A DNA stretch of 64,000 nucleotides, from assembly GCF_051020975.1 (NCBI RefSeq), contig NW_027478168.1, positions 1,054,001-1,118,000 on the forward strand, in the 5' to 3' direction. Of the stretch, positions 48,753 to 60,665 are shown piece after piece. Below the pieces are notes generated by a model, which searched no databases, had not been told where the DNA came from, and saw only the letters and a list, made by a program, of their open reading frames with translations. The translations under genes and the position numbers were made by a program. The DNA comes from Osmia lignaria lignaria. Taxonomy: Eukaryota > Arthropoda > Insecta > Hymenoptera > Megachilidae. Positions within the stretch are counted from its first letter, which is position 1, and the number at the start of each line of letters is the position of its first letter.

Positions 48753-50040
48753 TTGCAGATTTATCTCAAGGGAAGGGGCCTGACGGACATATTTCGAGAT
48801 ATTTCTTCTTCTTGTTGTTCTTCTTCTGCACAGCTAAGCTGGAAGTGGCATTTGCAGCTCGCAATAGTGCAGAGTTATCTCAAAGAGAGGGGCCACGGTG
48901 TTTCTGTATCTCTATTATGTTGGTGCGGCTTCGGAACTTTTAAATATCTTGATATATCTCGAGAACTACGCATCTGATCAAAAAATATCATAGAACACAA
49001 ATTGTAGGAAACATAATTGTCTACAAAAAAGGTCTCTTAACATTTTGCCATAGCTCGCTTCGTTTCTGAGATACTTGCCGATTTATCTCAAGGGAAGGGG
49101 CCTGACGGACATATTTCGAGATATTTCTTCTTCTTGTTGTTTTTCTTCTGCACAGCTAAGCTGGAAGTGGCATTTGCAGCTCGCAATTGTGCAGAGTTAT
49201 CTCAAAGAGAGGGGCCACGGTGTTTCTGTATCTCTATTATGTTGGTGCGGCTTCGGAACTTTTAAATATCTTGATATATCTCGAGAACTACGAATCTGAT
49301 CAGAAAATATCATAGAAGATAAAAAGTAGGAAACTTAATTCTCTACAAAAAAGCTCTCTTAACATTTTGCCATAGCTCGCTTCGTTTCCGAGATATTTGC
49401 AGATTGATCTCAAGGTAAGGGGCCTGACGGACATATTTCGAGATATTTCTTCTTCTTGTTGTTCTTCTTCTGCACAGCTAAGCTGGAAGTGGCATTTGCA
49501 GCTCGCAATAGTGCATAGCTATCTGAAAGAAAGGGGCCACGGTGTTTCTGTATCTCTATTATGTTGGTGCGGCTTCGGAACTTTTAAATATCTTGATATA
49601 TCTCGAGAACTACGCATCTGATCAAAAAATTTCATAGAACATAAAAAGTAGGAAACTCAATTCTCTACAAAAAAGGTCTCTTAACATTTTGCAATAGCTC
49701 GCTTCGTTTCCGAGATATTTGCAGATTTATCTCAAGGGAAGGGGCCTGACGGACATATTTCGAGATATTTCTTCTTCTTGTTGTTCTTCTTCTGCACAGC
49801 TAAGCTGGAAGTGGCATTTGCGGCTCGCACTAGTGCAGAGTTATCTCAAAGAAAGGGGCCACGGTGTTTCTGTATCTCTATTATGTTGGTGCAGCTTCGG
49901 AACTTTTAAATATCTCGATATATCTCGAAAACTACGCTTCTGATCAAAAAATATCATAGAACATAAATTGTAGGAAACATAATTCTCTACAAAAAACGTC
50001 TCTTAACATTTTGCCATAGCTCGCTTCGTTTCCGAGATAT
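48317..50040 (+). repeat. 436-anchored HOR, copy 4 (L, a, b, d, f)
   Basis: It has L (48317), a, b (49075), d (49397) and f (49719), lacking c and e. L has the private ACAGATTTCG. Unit f also starts the dimeric HOR that follows. Confidence 0.87.
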
Positions 50041-51650
50041 TTGCAGATTCAGCTCAAAGGAACTGGCCTGACGGACATATTTCGAGATATTTCTTCTTCT
50101 TGTTGTTCTTCCTCTGCACAGCTAAGCTGGAAGTGGCATTTGCAGCTCGCAATAGTGCAGAGTTATCTCAAAGAAAGGGGCCACGGTGTTTCTGTATCTC
50201 TATTATGTTGGTGCGGCTTCGGAACTTTTAAATATCTTGATATATCTCGAGAACTACGCATCTGATCAAAAAATTTCATAGAACATAAAAAGTAGGAAAC
50301 TCAATTCTCTACAAAAAAGGTCTCTTAACATTTTGCAATAGCTCGCTTCGTTTCCGAGATATTTGCAGATTTATCTCAAGGGAAGGGGCCTGACGGACAT
50401 ATTTCGAGATATTTCTTCTTCTTGTTGTTCTTCTTCTGCACAGCTAAGCTGGAAGTGGCATTTGCGGCTCGCACTAGTGCAGAGTTATCTCAAAGAAAGG
50501 GGCCACGGTGTTTCTGTATCTCTATTATGTTGGTGCAGCTTCGGAACTTTTAAATATCTCGATATATCTCGAAAACTACGCTTCTGATCAAAAAATATCA
50601 TAGAACATAAATTGTAGGAAACATAATTCTCTACAAAAAACGTCTCTTAACATTTTGCCATAGCTCGCTTCGTTTCCGAGATATTTGCAGATTCAGCTCA
50701 AAGGAACTGGCCTGACGGACATATTTCGAGATATTTCTTCTTCTTGTTGTTCTTCCTCTGCACAGCTAAGCTGGAAGTGGCATTTGCAGCTCGCAATAGT
50801 GCAGAGTTATCTCAAAGAAAGGGGCCACGGTGTTTCTGTATCTCTATTATGTTGGTGCGGCTTCTTAACTTTTAAATATCTTGATATATCTCGAGAACTA
50901 CGCATCTGATCAAAAAATTTCATAGAACATAAAAAGTAGGAAACTCAATTCTCTACAAAAAAGGTCTCTTAACATTTTGCAATAGCTCGCTTCGTTTCCG
51001 AGATATTTGCAGATTTATCTCAAGGGAAGGGGCCTGACGGACATATTTCGAGATATTTCTTCTTCTTGTTGTTCTTCTTCTGCACAGCTAAGCTGGAAGT
51101 GGCATTTGCGGCTCGCACTAGTGCAGAGTTATCTCAAAGAAAGGGGCCACGGTGTTTCTGTATCTCTATTATGTTGGTGCGGCTTCGTAACTTTTAAATA
51201 TCTCGATATATCTCGAAAACTACGCTTCTGATCAAAAAATATCATAGAACATAAATTGTAGGAAACATAATTCTCTACAAAAAACGTCTCTTAACATTTT
51301 GCCATAGCTCGCTTCGTTTCCGAGATATTTGCAGATTCAGCTCAAAGGAACTGGCCTGACGGACATATTTCGAGATATTTCTTCTTCTTGTTGTTCTTCC
51401 TCTGCACAGCTAAGCTGGAAGTGGCATTTGCAGCTCGCAATAGTGCAGAGTTATCTCAAAGAAAGGGGCCACGGTGTTTCTGTATCTCTATTATGTTGGT
51501 GCGGCTTCGGAACTTTTAAATATCTTGATATATCTCGAGAACTACGCATCTGATCAAATAATATCATAGAACATATAAAGTAGGAAACTTAATTCTCCAC
51601 AAATAAGGTATCTTAACATTTTGCCATAGCTCGCTTCGTTTCCGAGATAT
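49719..51650 (+). repeat. Dimeric HOR, three copies of 644 bp
   Basis: A Y/K unit preceded by TTGCAATAGCTCG (49719, 50363, 51007) alternates with a Q/E unit (50041, 50685, 51329). The boundaries before 49719, 50363 and 51007 all carry AAAAATTTCATAG and GAAACTCAATTC. The three copies differ at the GGCTTCGGAAC position (GCAGCTTCGG, GCTTCTTAAC and GCTTCGTAAC variants), so exchange with other units continued after amplification. Confidence 0.9.
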
Positions 51651-52616
51651 TTGCAGATTTATCTCAAGGGAAGGGGCCTGACGGACATATTTCGAGATAT
51701 TTCTTCTTCTTGTTGTTCTTCTTCTGCACAGCTGAGCTGGAAGTGGCATTTGCAGGTCGCAATAGTGCAGAGTTATCTCAAAGAAAGGGGCCACGGTGTT
51801 TCTGTATCTCTATTATGTTGGTGCGGCTTCGGAACTTTTAAATATCTTGATATATCTCGAGAGCTACGCATCCCATCAAAAAATATCATAGAACATAAAA
51901 AGTAGGAAACTTAATTCTCTACAAAAAAGGTCTCTTAACATTTTGCCATAGCTCGCTTCGTTTCCGAGATATTTGCAGATTTATCTCGAGGGAAGGGGCC
52001 TGACGGACATATTTCGAGATATTTCTTCTTCTTGTTGGTCTTCTTCTGCACAGCTAAGCTGGAAGTGGCATTTGCAGCTCGCAATAGTGCAGAGTTATCT
52101 CAAAGAAAGGGGCCACGGTGTTTCTGTATCTCTATTATGTTGGTGCGGCTTCGGAACTTTTAAATATCTTGATATATCTCGAGAACTACGCATCTGATCA
52201 AATAATATCATAGAACATAAAAAGTAGGAAACTTAATTCTCCACAAATAAGGTCTCTTAACATTTTGCCATAGCTCGCTTCGTTTCCGAGATATTTGCAG
52301 ATTTATCTCAAGGGAAGGGGCCTGACGGACATATTTCGAGATATTTCTTCTTCTTGTTGTTCTTCTTCTGCACAGCTAAGCTGGAAGTGGCATTTGCAGC
52401 TCGCACTAGTGCAGAGTTATCTCAAAGAAAGGGGCCACGGTGTTTCTGTATCTCTATTATGTTGGTGCGGCTTCGGAACTTTTAAATATCTCGATATATC
52501 TCGAAAACTACGCTTCTGATCAAAAAATATCATAGAACATAAAAAGTAGGAAACTTAATTCTCTACAAAAAAGGTCGCTTAACATTTTGCCATAGCTCGC
52601 TTCGTTTCCGAGATAT
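51651..52616 (+). repeat. Three mixed monomers
   Basis: The unit at 51651 is a CAGCTGAGCTGG type ending CATCCCATC. The unit at 51973 has TTATCTCGAGGG and TTGTTGGTC. The junctions before 51651 and 52295 share GATCAAATAATATC and TTCTCCACAAATAAGG, an interrupted A-run pattern not seen elsewhere. Confidence 0.83.
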
Positions 52617-54226
52617 TTGCAGATTTATCTCAAGGGAAGGGGCCTGACGGACATATTTCGAGATATTTCTTCTTCTTGTTGTTCTTCTTCTGCAGAGCTA
52701 AGCTGGAAGTGGCATTTGCGGCTCTCACTAGTGCAGAGTTATCTCAAAGAAAGGGGCCACGGTGTTTCTGTATCTCTATTATGTTGGTGCGGCTTCGGAA
52801 CTTTTAAATATCTCGATATATCTCGAAAACTACGCTTCTGATCAAAAAATATCATTGAACATAAATTGTAGGAAACATAATTCTCTACAAAAAAGGTCTC
52901 TTAACATTTTGCCATAGCTCGCTTCGTTTCCGAGATATTTGCAGATATATCTCAAGGGAAGGGGCCTGACGGACATATTTCGAGATATTTCTTCTTCTTG
53001 TTGTTCTTCTTCTGCACAGCTAAGCTGGAAGTGGCATTTACAGCTCGCAATAGTGCAGAGTTATCTCAAAGAAAGGGGCCACGGTGTTTCTGTATCTCTA
53101 TTATGTTGGTGCGGCTTCGGAACTTTTAAATATCTTGATATATCTCGAGAACTACGCATCTGATCAAAAAATATCATAGAACATAAAAAGTAGGAAACTT
53201 AATTCTCTACAAAAAAGGTCTCTTAACATTTTGCCATAGCTCGCTTCGTTTCCGAGATATTTGCAGATTTATCTCAAGGGAAGGGGCCTGACGGACATAT
53301 TTCGAGATATTTCTTCTTCTTGTTGTTCTTCTTCTGCACAGCTGAGCTGGAAGTGGCATTTGCAGGTCGCAATAGTGCAGAGTTATCTCAAAGAAAGGGG
53401 CCACGGTGTTTCTGTATCTCTATTATGTTGGTGCGGCTTCGGAACTTTTAAATATCTCGATATATCTCGAAAACTACGCTTCTGATCAAAAAATATCATA
53501 GAACGTAAATTGTAGGAAACATTATTCTCTACAAAAAAGGTCTCTTAACATTTTGCCATAGCTCGCTTCGTTTCCGAGATATTTGCAGATTCATCTCAAG
53601 GGAAGGGGTCTGACGGACATATTTCGAGATATTTCTTCTTCTTGTTGTTCTTCTTCTGCACAGCTAAGCTCGAAGCGGCATTTGCAGCTCGCAATAGTGC
53701 AGAGTTATCTCAAAGAAAGAGGCCACGGTGTTTCTGTACCTCTATTATGTTGGTGCAGCTTCGGAACTTTTAAATATCTTGATATATCTCGAGAACCACG
53801 CATCTGATCAAAAAATATCATAGAACATAAAAAGTAGGAAACTTAATTCTCTACAAAAAAGGTCTCTTAACATTTTGCCATAGCTCGCTTCGTTTCCGAG
53901 ATATTTGCATATTTATCTCAAGGGAAGGGGCCTGACGGACATATTTCGAGATATTTCTTCTTCTTGTTGTTCTTCTTCTGCACAGCTAAGCTGGAAGTGG
54001 CATTTGCGGCTCTCACTAGTGCAGCGTTATCTCAAAGAAAGGGGCCACGGTGTTTCTGTATCTCTATTATGTTGGTGCGGCTTCGGAACTTTTAAATATC
54101 TCGATATATCTCGAAAACTACGCTTCTGATCAAAAAATATCATAGAACATAAAAAGTAGGAAACTTAATTCTCTACAAAAAAGGTCGCTTAACATTTTGC
54201 CATAGCTCGCTTCGTTTCCGAGATAT
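52617..54226 (+). repeat. Five-monomer HOR with GGCTCTCAC variant, copy 1
   Basis: The order is a GGCTCTCAC unit ending ATCATTGAAC (52617), a GATATATC/TTTACAGC unit (52939), a CAGCTGAGCTGG unit with AACGTAAATTG (53261), a GATTCATC unit with CTCGAAGCGGC and GAACCACGC (53583), and a TTGCATATTTATC unit with GCAGCGTTATC (53905). The next 1610 bp repeat the series. Confidence 0.9.
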
Positions 54227-55836
54227 TTGCAGATTTATCTCAAGGGAAGGGGCCTGACGGACATATTTCGAGATATTTCTTCTTCTTGTTGTTCTTCTTC
54301 TGCACAGCTAAGCTGGAAGTGGCATTTGCGGCTCTCACTAGTGCAGAGTTATCTCAAAGAAAGGGGCCACGGTGTTTCTGTATCTCTATTATGTTGGTGC
54401 GGCTTCGGAACTTTTAAATATCTCGATATATCTCGAAAACTACGCTTCTGATCAAAAAATATCATTGAACATAAATTGTAGGAAACATAATTCTCTACAA
54501 AAAAGGTCTCTTAACATTTTGCCATAGCTCGCTTCGTTTCCGAGATATTTGCAGATATATCTCAAGGGAAGGGGCCTGACGGACATATTTCGAGATATTT
54601 CTTCTTCTTGTTGTTCTTCTTCTGCACAGCTAAGCTGGAAGTGGCATTTACAGCTCGCAATAGTGCAGAGTTATCTCAAAGAAAGGGGCCACGGTGTTTC
54701 TGTATCTCTATTATGTTGGTGCGGCTTCGGAACTTTTAAATATCTTGATATATCTCGAGAACTACGCATCTGATCAAAAAATATCATAGAACATAAAAAG
54801 TAGGAAACTTAATTCTCTACAAAAAAGGTCTCTTAACATTTTGCCATAGCTCGCTTCGTTTCCGAGATATTTGCAGATTTATCTCAAGGGAAGGGGCCTG
54901 ACGGACATATTTCGAGATATTTCTTCTTCTTGTTGTTCTTCTTCTGCACAGCTGAGCTGGAAGTGGCATTTGCAGGTCGCAATAGTGCAGAGTTATCTCA
55001 AAGAAAGGGGCCACGGTGTTTCTGTATCTCTATTATGTTGGTGCGGCTTCGGAACTTTTAAATATCTCGATATATCTCGAAAACTACGCTTCTGATCAAA
55101 AAATATCATAGAACGTAAATTGTAGGAAACATTATTCTCTACAAAAAAGGTCTCTTAACATTTTGCCATAGCTCGCTTCGTTTCCGAGATATTTGCAGAT
55201 TCATCTCAAGGGAAGGGGTCTGACGGACATATTTCGAGATATTTCTTCTTCTTGTTGTTCTTCTTCTGCACAGCTAAGCTCGAAGCGGCATTTGCAGCTC
55301 GCAATAGTGCAGAGTTATCTCAAAGAAAGAGGCCACGGTGTTTCTGTACCTCTATTATGTTGGTGCAGCTTCGGAACTTTTAAATATCTTGATATATCTC
55401 GAGAACCACGCATCTGATCAAAAAATATCATAGAACATAAAAAGTAGGAAACTTAATTCTCTACAAAAAAGGTCTCTTACCATTTTGCCATAGCTCGCTT
55501 CGTTTCCGAGATATTTGCATATTTATCTCAAGGGAAGGGGCCTGACGGACATATTTCGAGATATTTCTTCTTCTTGTTGTTCTTCTTCTGCACAGCTAAG
55601 CTGGAAGTGGCATTTGCGGCTCTCACTAGTGCAGCGTTATCTCAAAGAAAGGGGCCACGGTGTTTCTGTATCTCTATTATGTTGGTGCGGCTTCGGAACT
55701 TTTAAATATCTCGATATATCTCGAAAACTACGCTTCTGATCAAAAAATATCATTGAACATAAATTGTAGGAAACATAATTCTCTACAAAAAAGGTCTCTT
55801 AACATTTTGCCATAGCTCGCTTCGTTTCCGAGATAT
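54227..55836 (+). repeat. Five-monomer HOR with GGCTCTCAC variant, copy 2
   Basis: It is collinear with the preceding 1610 bp. Visible differences are few: CTGCACAGC here against CTGCAGAGC in the first unit, and a last unit that ends ATCATTGAACATAAATTG instead of the E-like tail, so the final junction is recombinant. Confidence 0.9.
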
Positions 55837-57767
55837 TTGCAGATATATCTCAAGGGAAGGGGCCTGACGGACATATTTCGAGATATTTCTTCTTCTTGTT
55901 GTTCTTCTTCTGCACAGCTAAGCTGGAAGTGGCATTTACAGCTCGCAATAGTGCAGAGTTATCTCAAAGAAAGGGGCCACGGTGTTTCTGTATCTCTATT
56001 ATGTTGGTGCGGCTTCGGAACTTTTAAATATCTTGATATATCTCGAGAACTACGCATCTGATCAAAAAATATCATAGAACATAAAAAGTAGGAAACTTAA
56101 TTCTCTACAAAAAAGGTCTCTTAACATTTTGCCATAGCTCGCTTCGTTTCCGAGATATTTGCAGATTTATCTCAAGGGAAGGGGCCTGACGGACATATTT
56201 CGAGATATTTGTTCTTCTTGTTGTTCTTCTTCTGCACAGCTAAGCTGGAAGTGGCATTTGCGGCTCTCACTAGTGCAGAGTTATCTCAAAGAAAGGGGCC
56301 ACGGTGTTTCTGTATCTCTATTATGTTGGTGCGGCTTCGGAACTTTTAAATATCTCGATATATCTCGAAAACTACGCTTCTGATCAAAAAATATCATTGA
56401 ACATAAATTGTAGGAAACATAATTCTCTACAAAAAAGGTCTCTTAACATTTTGCCATAGCTCGCTTCGTTTCCGAGATATTTGCAGATATATCTCAAGGG
56501 AAGGGGCCTGACGGACATATTTCGAGATATTTCTTCTTCTTGTTGTTCTTCTTCTGCACAGCTAAGCTGGAAGTGGCATTTACAGCTCGCAATAGTGCAG
56601 AGTTATCTCAAACAAAGGGGCCACGGTGTTTCTGTATCTCTATTATGTTGGTGCGGCTTCGGAACTTTTAAATATCTTGATATATCTCGAGAACTACGCA
56701 TCTGATCAAAAAATATCATAGAACATAAAAAGTAGGAAACTTAATTCTCTACAAAAAAGGTCTCTTAACATTTTGCCATAGCTCGCTTCGTTTCCGAGAT
56801 ATTTGCAGATTTATCTCAAGGGAAGGGGCCTGACGGACATATTTCGAGATATTTCTTCTTCTTGTTGTTCTTCTTCTGCACAGCTAAGCTCGAAGCGGCA
56901 TTTGCAGCTCGCAATAGTGCAGAGTTATCTCAAAGAAAGAGGCCACGGTGTTTCTGTACCTCTATTATGTTGGTGCAGCTTCGGAACTTTTAAATATCTT
57001 GATATATCTCGAGAACTACGCATCTGATCAAAAAATATCATAGAACATAAAAAGTAGGAAACTTAATTCTCTACAAAAAGGTCTGTTAACATTTTGCCAT
57101 AGCTCGCTTCGTTTCCGAGATATTTGCATATTTATCTCAAGGGAAGGGGCCTGACGGACATATTTCGAGATATTTCTTCTTCTTGTTGTTCCTCTTCTGC
57201 ACAGCTAAGCTGGAAGTGGCATTTGCGGCTCTCACTAGTGCAGAGTTATCTCAAAGAAAGGGGCCACGGTGTTTCTGTATCTCTATTATGTTGGTGCGGC
57301 TTCGGAACTTTTAAATATCTCGATATATCTCGAAAACTACGCTTCTGATCAAAAAATATCATTGAACATAAATTGTAGGAAACATAATTCTCTACAAAAA
57401 AGGTCTCTTAACATTTTGCCATAGCTCGCTTCGTTTCCGAGATATTTGCAGATATATCTCAAGGGAAGGGGCCTGACGGACATATTTCGAGATATTTCTT
57501 CTTCTTGTTGTTCTTCTTCTGCACAGCTAAGCTGGAAGTGGCATTTACAGCTCGCAATAGTGCAGAGTTATCTCAAAGAAAGGGGCCACGGTGTTTCTGT
57601 ATCTCTATTATGTTGGTGCGGCTTCGGAACTTTTAAATATCTTGATATATCTCGAGAACTACGCATCTGATCAAAAAATATCATAGAACATAAAAAGTAG
57701 GAAACTTAATTCTCTACAAAAAAGGTCTCTTAACATTTTGCCATAGCTCGCTTCGTTTCCGAGATAT
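55837..57767 (+). repeat. Six monomers derived from the GGCTCTCAC HOR
   Basis: The same unit types occur but in a changed order: GATATATC/TTTACAGC units (55837, 56481, 57446) alternate with GGCTCTCAC units (56159, 57124) and a CTCGAAGCGGC unit (56803). Private changes include ATTTGTTCTTC (56159), ATCTCAAACAAAG (56481) and TTGTTCCTC (57124). Confidence 0.85.
56803..57123 (+). repeat. 321-bp monomer (A-run contraction)
   Basis: The tail reads CTACAAAAAGGTCTG, one A short. The middle has CTCGAAGCGGC and TGTACCTC. The 5' end is the ordinary GATTTATC, whereas other CTCGAAGCGGC units have GATTCATC, so it is a recombinant. Confidence 0.85.
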
Positions 57768-59377
57768 TTGCAGATTTATCTCAAGGGAAGGGGCCTGACG
57801 GACATATTTCGAGATATTTCTTCTTCTTGTTGTTCTTCTTCTGCACAGCTGAGCTGGAAGTGGCATTTGCAGGTCGCAATAGTGCAGAGTTATCTCAAAG
57901 AAAGGGGCCACGGTGTTTCTGTATCTCTATTATGTTGGTGCGGCTTCGGAACTTTTAAATATCTCGATATATCTCGAAAACTATGCTTCTGAACAAAAAA
58001 TATCATAGAACGTAAATTGTAGGAAACATTATTCTCTACAAAAAACGTCTCTTAACATTTTGCCATAGCTCGCTTCGTTTCCGAGATATTTGCAGATTCA
58101 TCTCAAGGGAAGGGGCCTGACGGACATATTTCGAGATATTTCTTCTTCTTGTTGTTCTTCTTCTGCACAGCTAAGCTGGAAGTGGCATTTGCGGCTCTCA
58201 CTAGTGCAGAGTTATCTCAAAGAAAGGGGCCACGGTGTTTCTGTATCTCTATTATGTTGGTGCGGCTTCGGAACTTTTAAATATCTTGATATATCTCGAG
58301 AACTACGCATCTGATCAAAAAATATCATAGAACATAAAAAGTAGGAAACTTAATTCTCTACAAAAAAGGTCTCTTAAGATTTTGCCATAGCTCGCTTCGT
58401 TTCCGAGATATTTGCAGATTTATCTCAAGGGAAGGGGCCTGACGGACATATTTCGAGATATTTCTTCTTCTTGTTGTTCTTCTTCTGCACAGCTGAGCTG
58501 GAAGTGGCATTTGCAGGTCGCAATAGTGCAGAGTTATCTCAAAGAAAGGGGCCACGGTGTTTCTGTATCTCTATTATGTTGGTGCGGCTTCGGAACTTTT
58601 AAATATCTCGATATATCTCGAAAACTACGCTTCTGATCAAAAAATATCATAGAACGTAAATTGTAGGAAACATTATTCTCTACAAAAAGGGTCTCTTAAC
58701 ATTTTGCCATAGCTCGCTTCGTTTCCGAGATATTTGCAGATTCATCTCAAGGGAAGGGGTCTGACGGACATATTTCGAGATATTTCTTCTTCTTGTTGTT
58801 CTTCTTCTGCACAGCTAAGCTCGAAGCGGCATTTGCAGCTCGCAATAGTGCAGAGTTATCTCAAAGAAAGAGGCCACGGTGTTTCTGTACCTCTATTATG
58901 TTGGTGCAGCTTCGGAACTTTTAAATATCTTGATATATCTCGAGAACTACGCATCTGATCAAAAAATATCATAGAACATAAAAAGTAGGAAACTTAATTC
59001 TCTACAAAAAAGGTCTCTTAACATTTTGCCATAGCTCGCTTCGTTTCCGAGATATTTGCATATTTATCTCAAGGGAAGGGGCCTGACGGACATATTTCGA
59101 GATATTTCTTCTTCTTGTTGTTCTTCTTCTGCACAGCTAAGCTGGAAGTGGCATTTGCGGCTCTCACTAGTGCAGAGTTATCTCAAAGAAAGGGGCCACG
59201 GTGTTTCTGTATCTCTATTATGTTGGTGCGGCTTCGGAACTTTTAAATATCTTGATATATCTCGAGAACTACGCATCTGATCAAAAAATATCATAGAACA
59301 TAAAAAGTAGGAAACTTAATTCTCTACAAAAAAGGTCTCTTAACATTTTGCCATAGCTCGCTTCGTTTCCGAGATAT
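57768..59377 (+). repeat. Five-monomer HOR, second arrangement, copy 1
   Basis: The order is CAGCTGAGCTGG (57768, with CTATGCTTCTG), GATTCATC with GGCTCTCAC (58090), CAGCTGAGCTGG (58412), CTCGAAGCGGC (58734), and TTGCATATTTATC with GGCTCTCAC (59056). The first four units recur in order at 59378-60665. Confidence 0.88.
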
Positions 59378-60665
59378 TTGCAGATTTATCTCAAGGGAAG
59401 GGGCCTGACGGACATATTTCGAGATATTTCTTCTTCTTGTTGTTCTTCTTCTGCACAGCTGAGCTGGAAGTGGCATTTGCAGGTCGCAATAGTGCAGAGT
59501 TATCTCAAAGAAAGGGGCCACGGTGTTTCTGTATCTCTATTATGTTGGTGCGGCTTCGGAACTTTTAAATATCTCGATATATCTCGAAAACTATGCTTCT
59601 GATCAAAAAATATCATAGAACGTAAATTGTAGGAAACATTATTCTCTACAAAAAAGGTCTCTTAACATTTTGCCATAGCTCGCTTCGTTTCCGAGATATT
59701 TGCAGATTCATCTCAAGGGAAGGGGCCTGACGGACATATTTCGAGATATTTCTTCTTCTTGTTGTTCTTCTTCTGCACAGCTAAGCTGGAAGTGGCATTT
59801 GCGGCTCTCACTAGTGCAGAGTTATCTCAAAGAAAGGGGCCACGGTGTTTCTGTATCTCTATTATGTTGGTGCGGCTTCGGAACTTTTAAATATCTTGAT
59901 ATATCTCGAGAACTACGCATCTGATCAAAAAATATCATAGAACATAAAAAGTAGGAAACTTAATTCTCTACAAAAAAGGTCTCTTAACATTTTGCCATAG
60001 CTCGCTTCGTTTCCGAGATATTTGCAGATTTATCTCAAGGGAAGGGGCCTGACGGACATATTTCGAGATATTTCTTCTTCTTGTTGTTCTTCTTCTGCAC
60101 AGCTGAGCTGGAAGTGGCATTTGCAGGTCGCAATAGTGCAGAGTTATCTCAAAGAAAGGGGCCACGGTGTTTCTGTATCTCTATTATGTTGGTGCGGCTT
60201 CGGAACTTTTAAATATCTCGATATATCTCGAAAACTACGCTTCTGATCAAAAAATATCATAGAACGTAAATTGTAGGAAACATTATTCTCTACAAAAAGG
60301 GTCTCTTAACATTTTGCCATAGCTCGCTTCGTTTCCGAGATATTTGCAGATTCATCTCAAGGGAAGGGGTCTGACGGACATATTTCGAGATATTTCTTCT
60401 TCTTGTTGTTCTTCTTCTGCACAGCTAAGCTCGAAGCGGCATTTGCAGCTCGCAATAGTGCAGAGTTATCTCAAAGAAAGAGGCCACGGTGTTTCTGTAT
60501 CTCTATTATGTTGGTGCGGCTTCGGAACTTTTAAATATCTTGATATATCTCGAGAACTACGCATCTGATCAAAAAATATCATAGAACATCAAAAGTAGGA
60601 AACTTAATTCTCTACAAAAAAGGTCTCTTAACATTTTGCCATAGCTCGCTTCGTTTCCGAGATAT
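59378..60665 (+). repeat. Second arrangement, copy 2 (four of five units)
   Basis: The series CAGCTGAGCTGG with CTATGCTTCTG, GATTCATC with GGCTCTCAC, CAGCTGAGCTGG, CTCGAAGCGGC is repeated 1610 bp after copy 1, including the AAAAAGGGTCTC junction before the fourth unit. The fourth unit loses the TGTACCTC and GTGCAGC markers midway, so the homology ends inside it. Confidence 0.88.
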
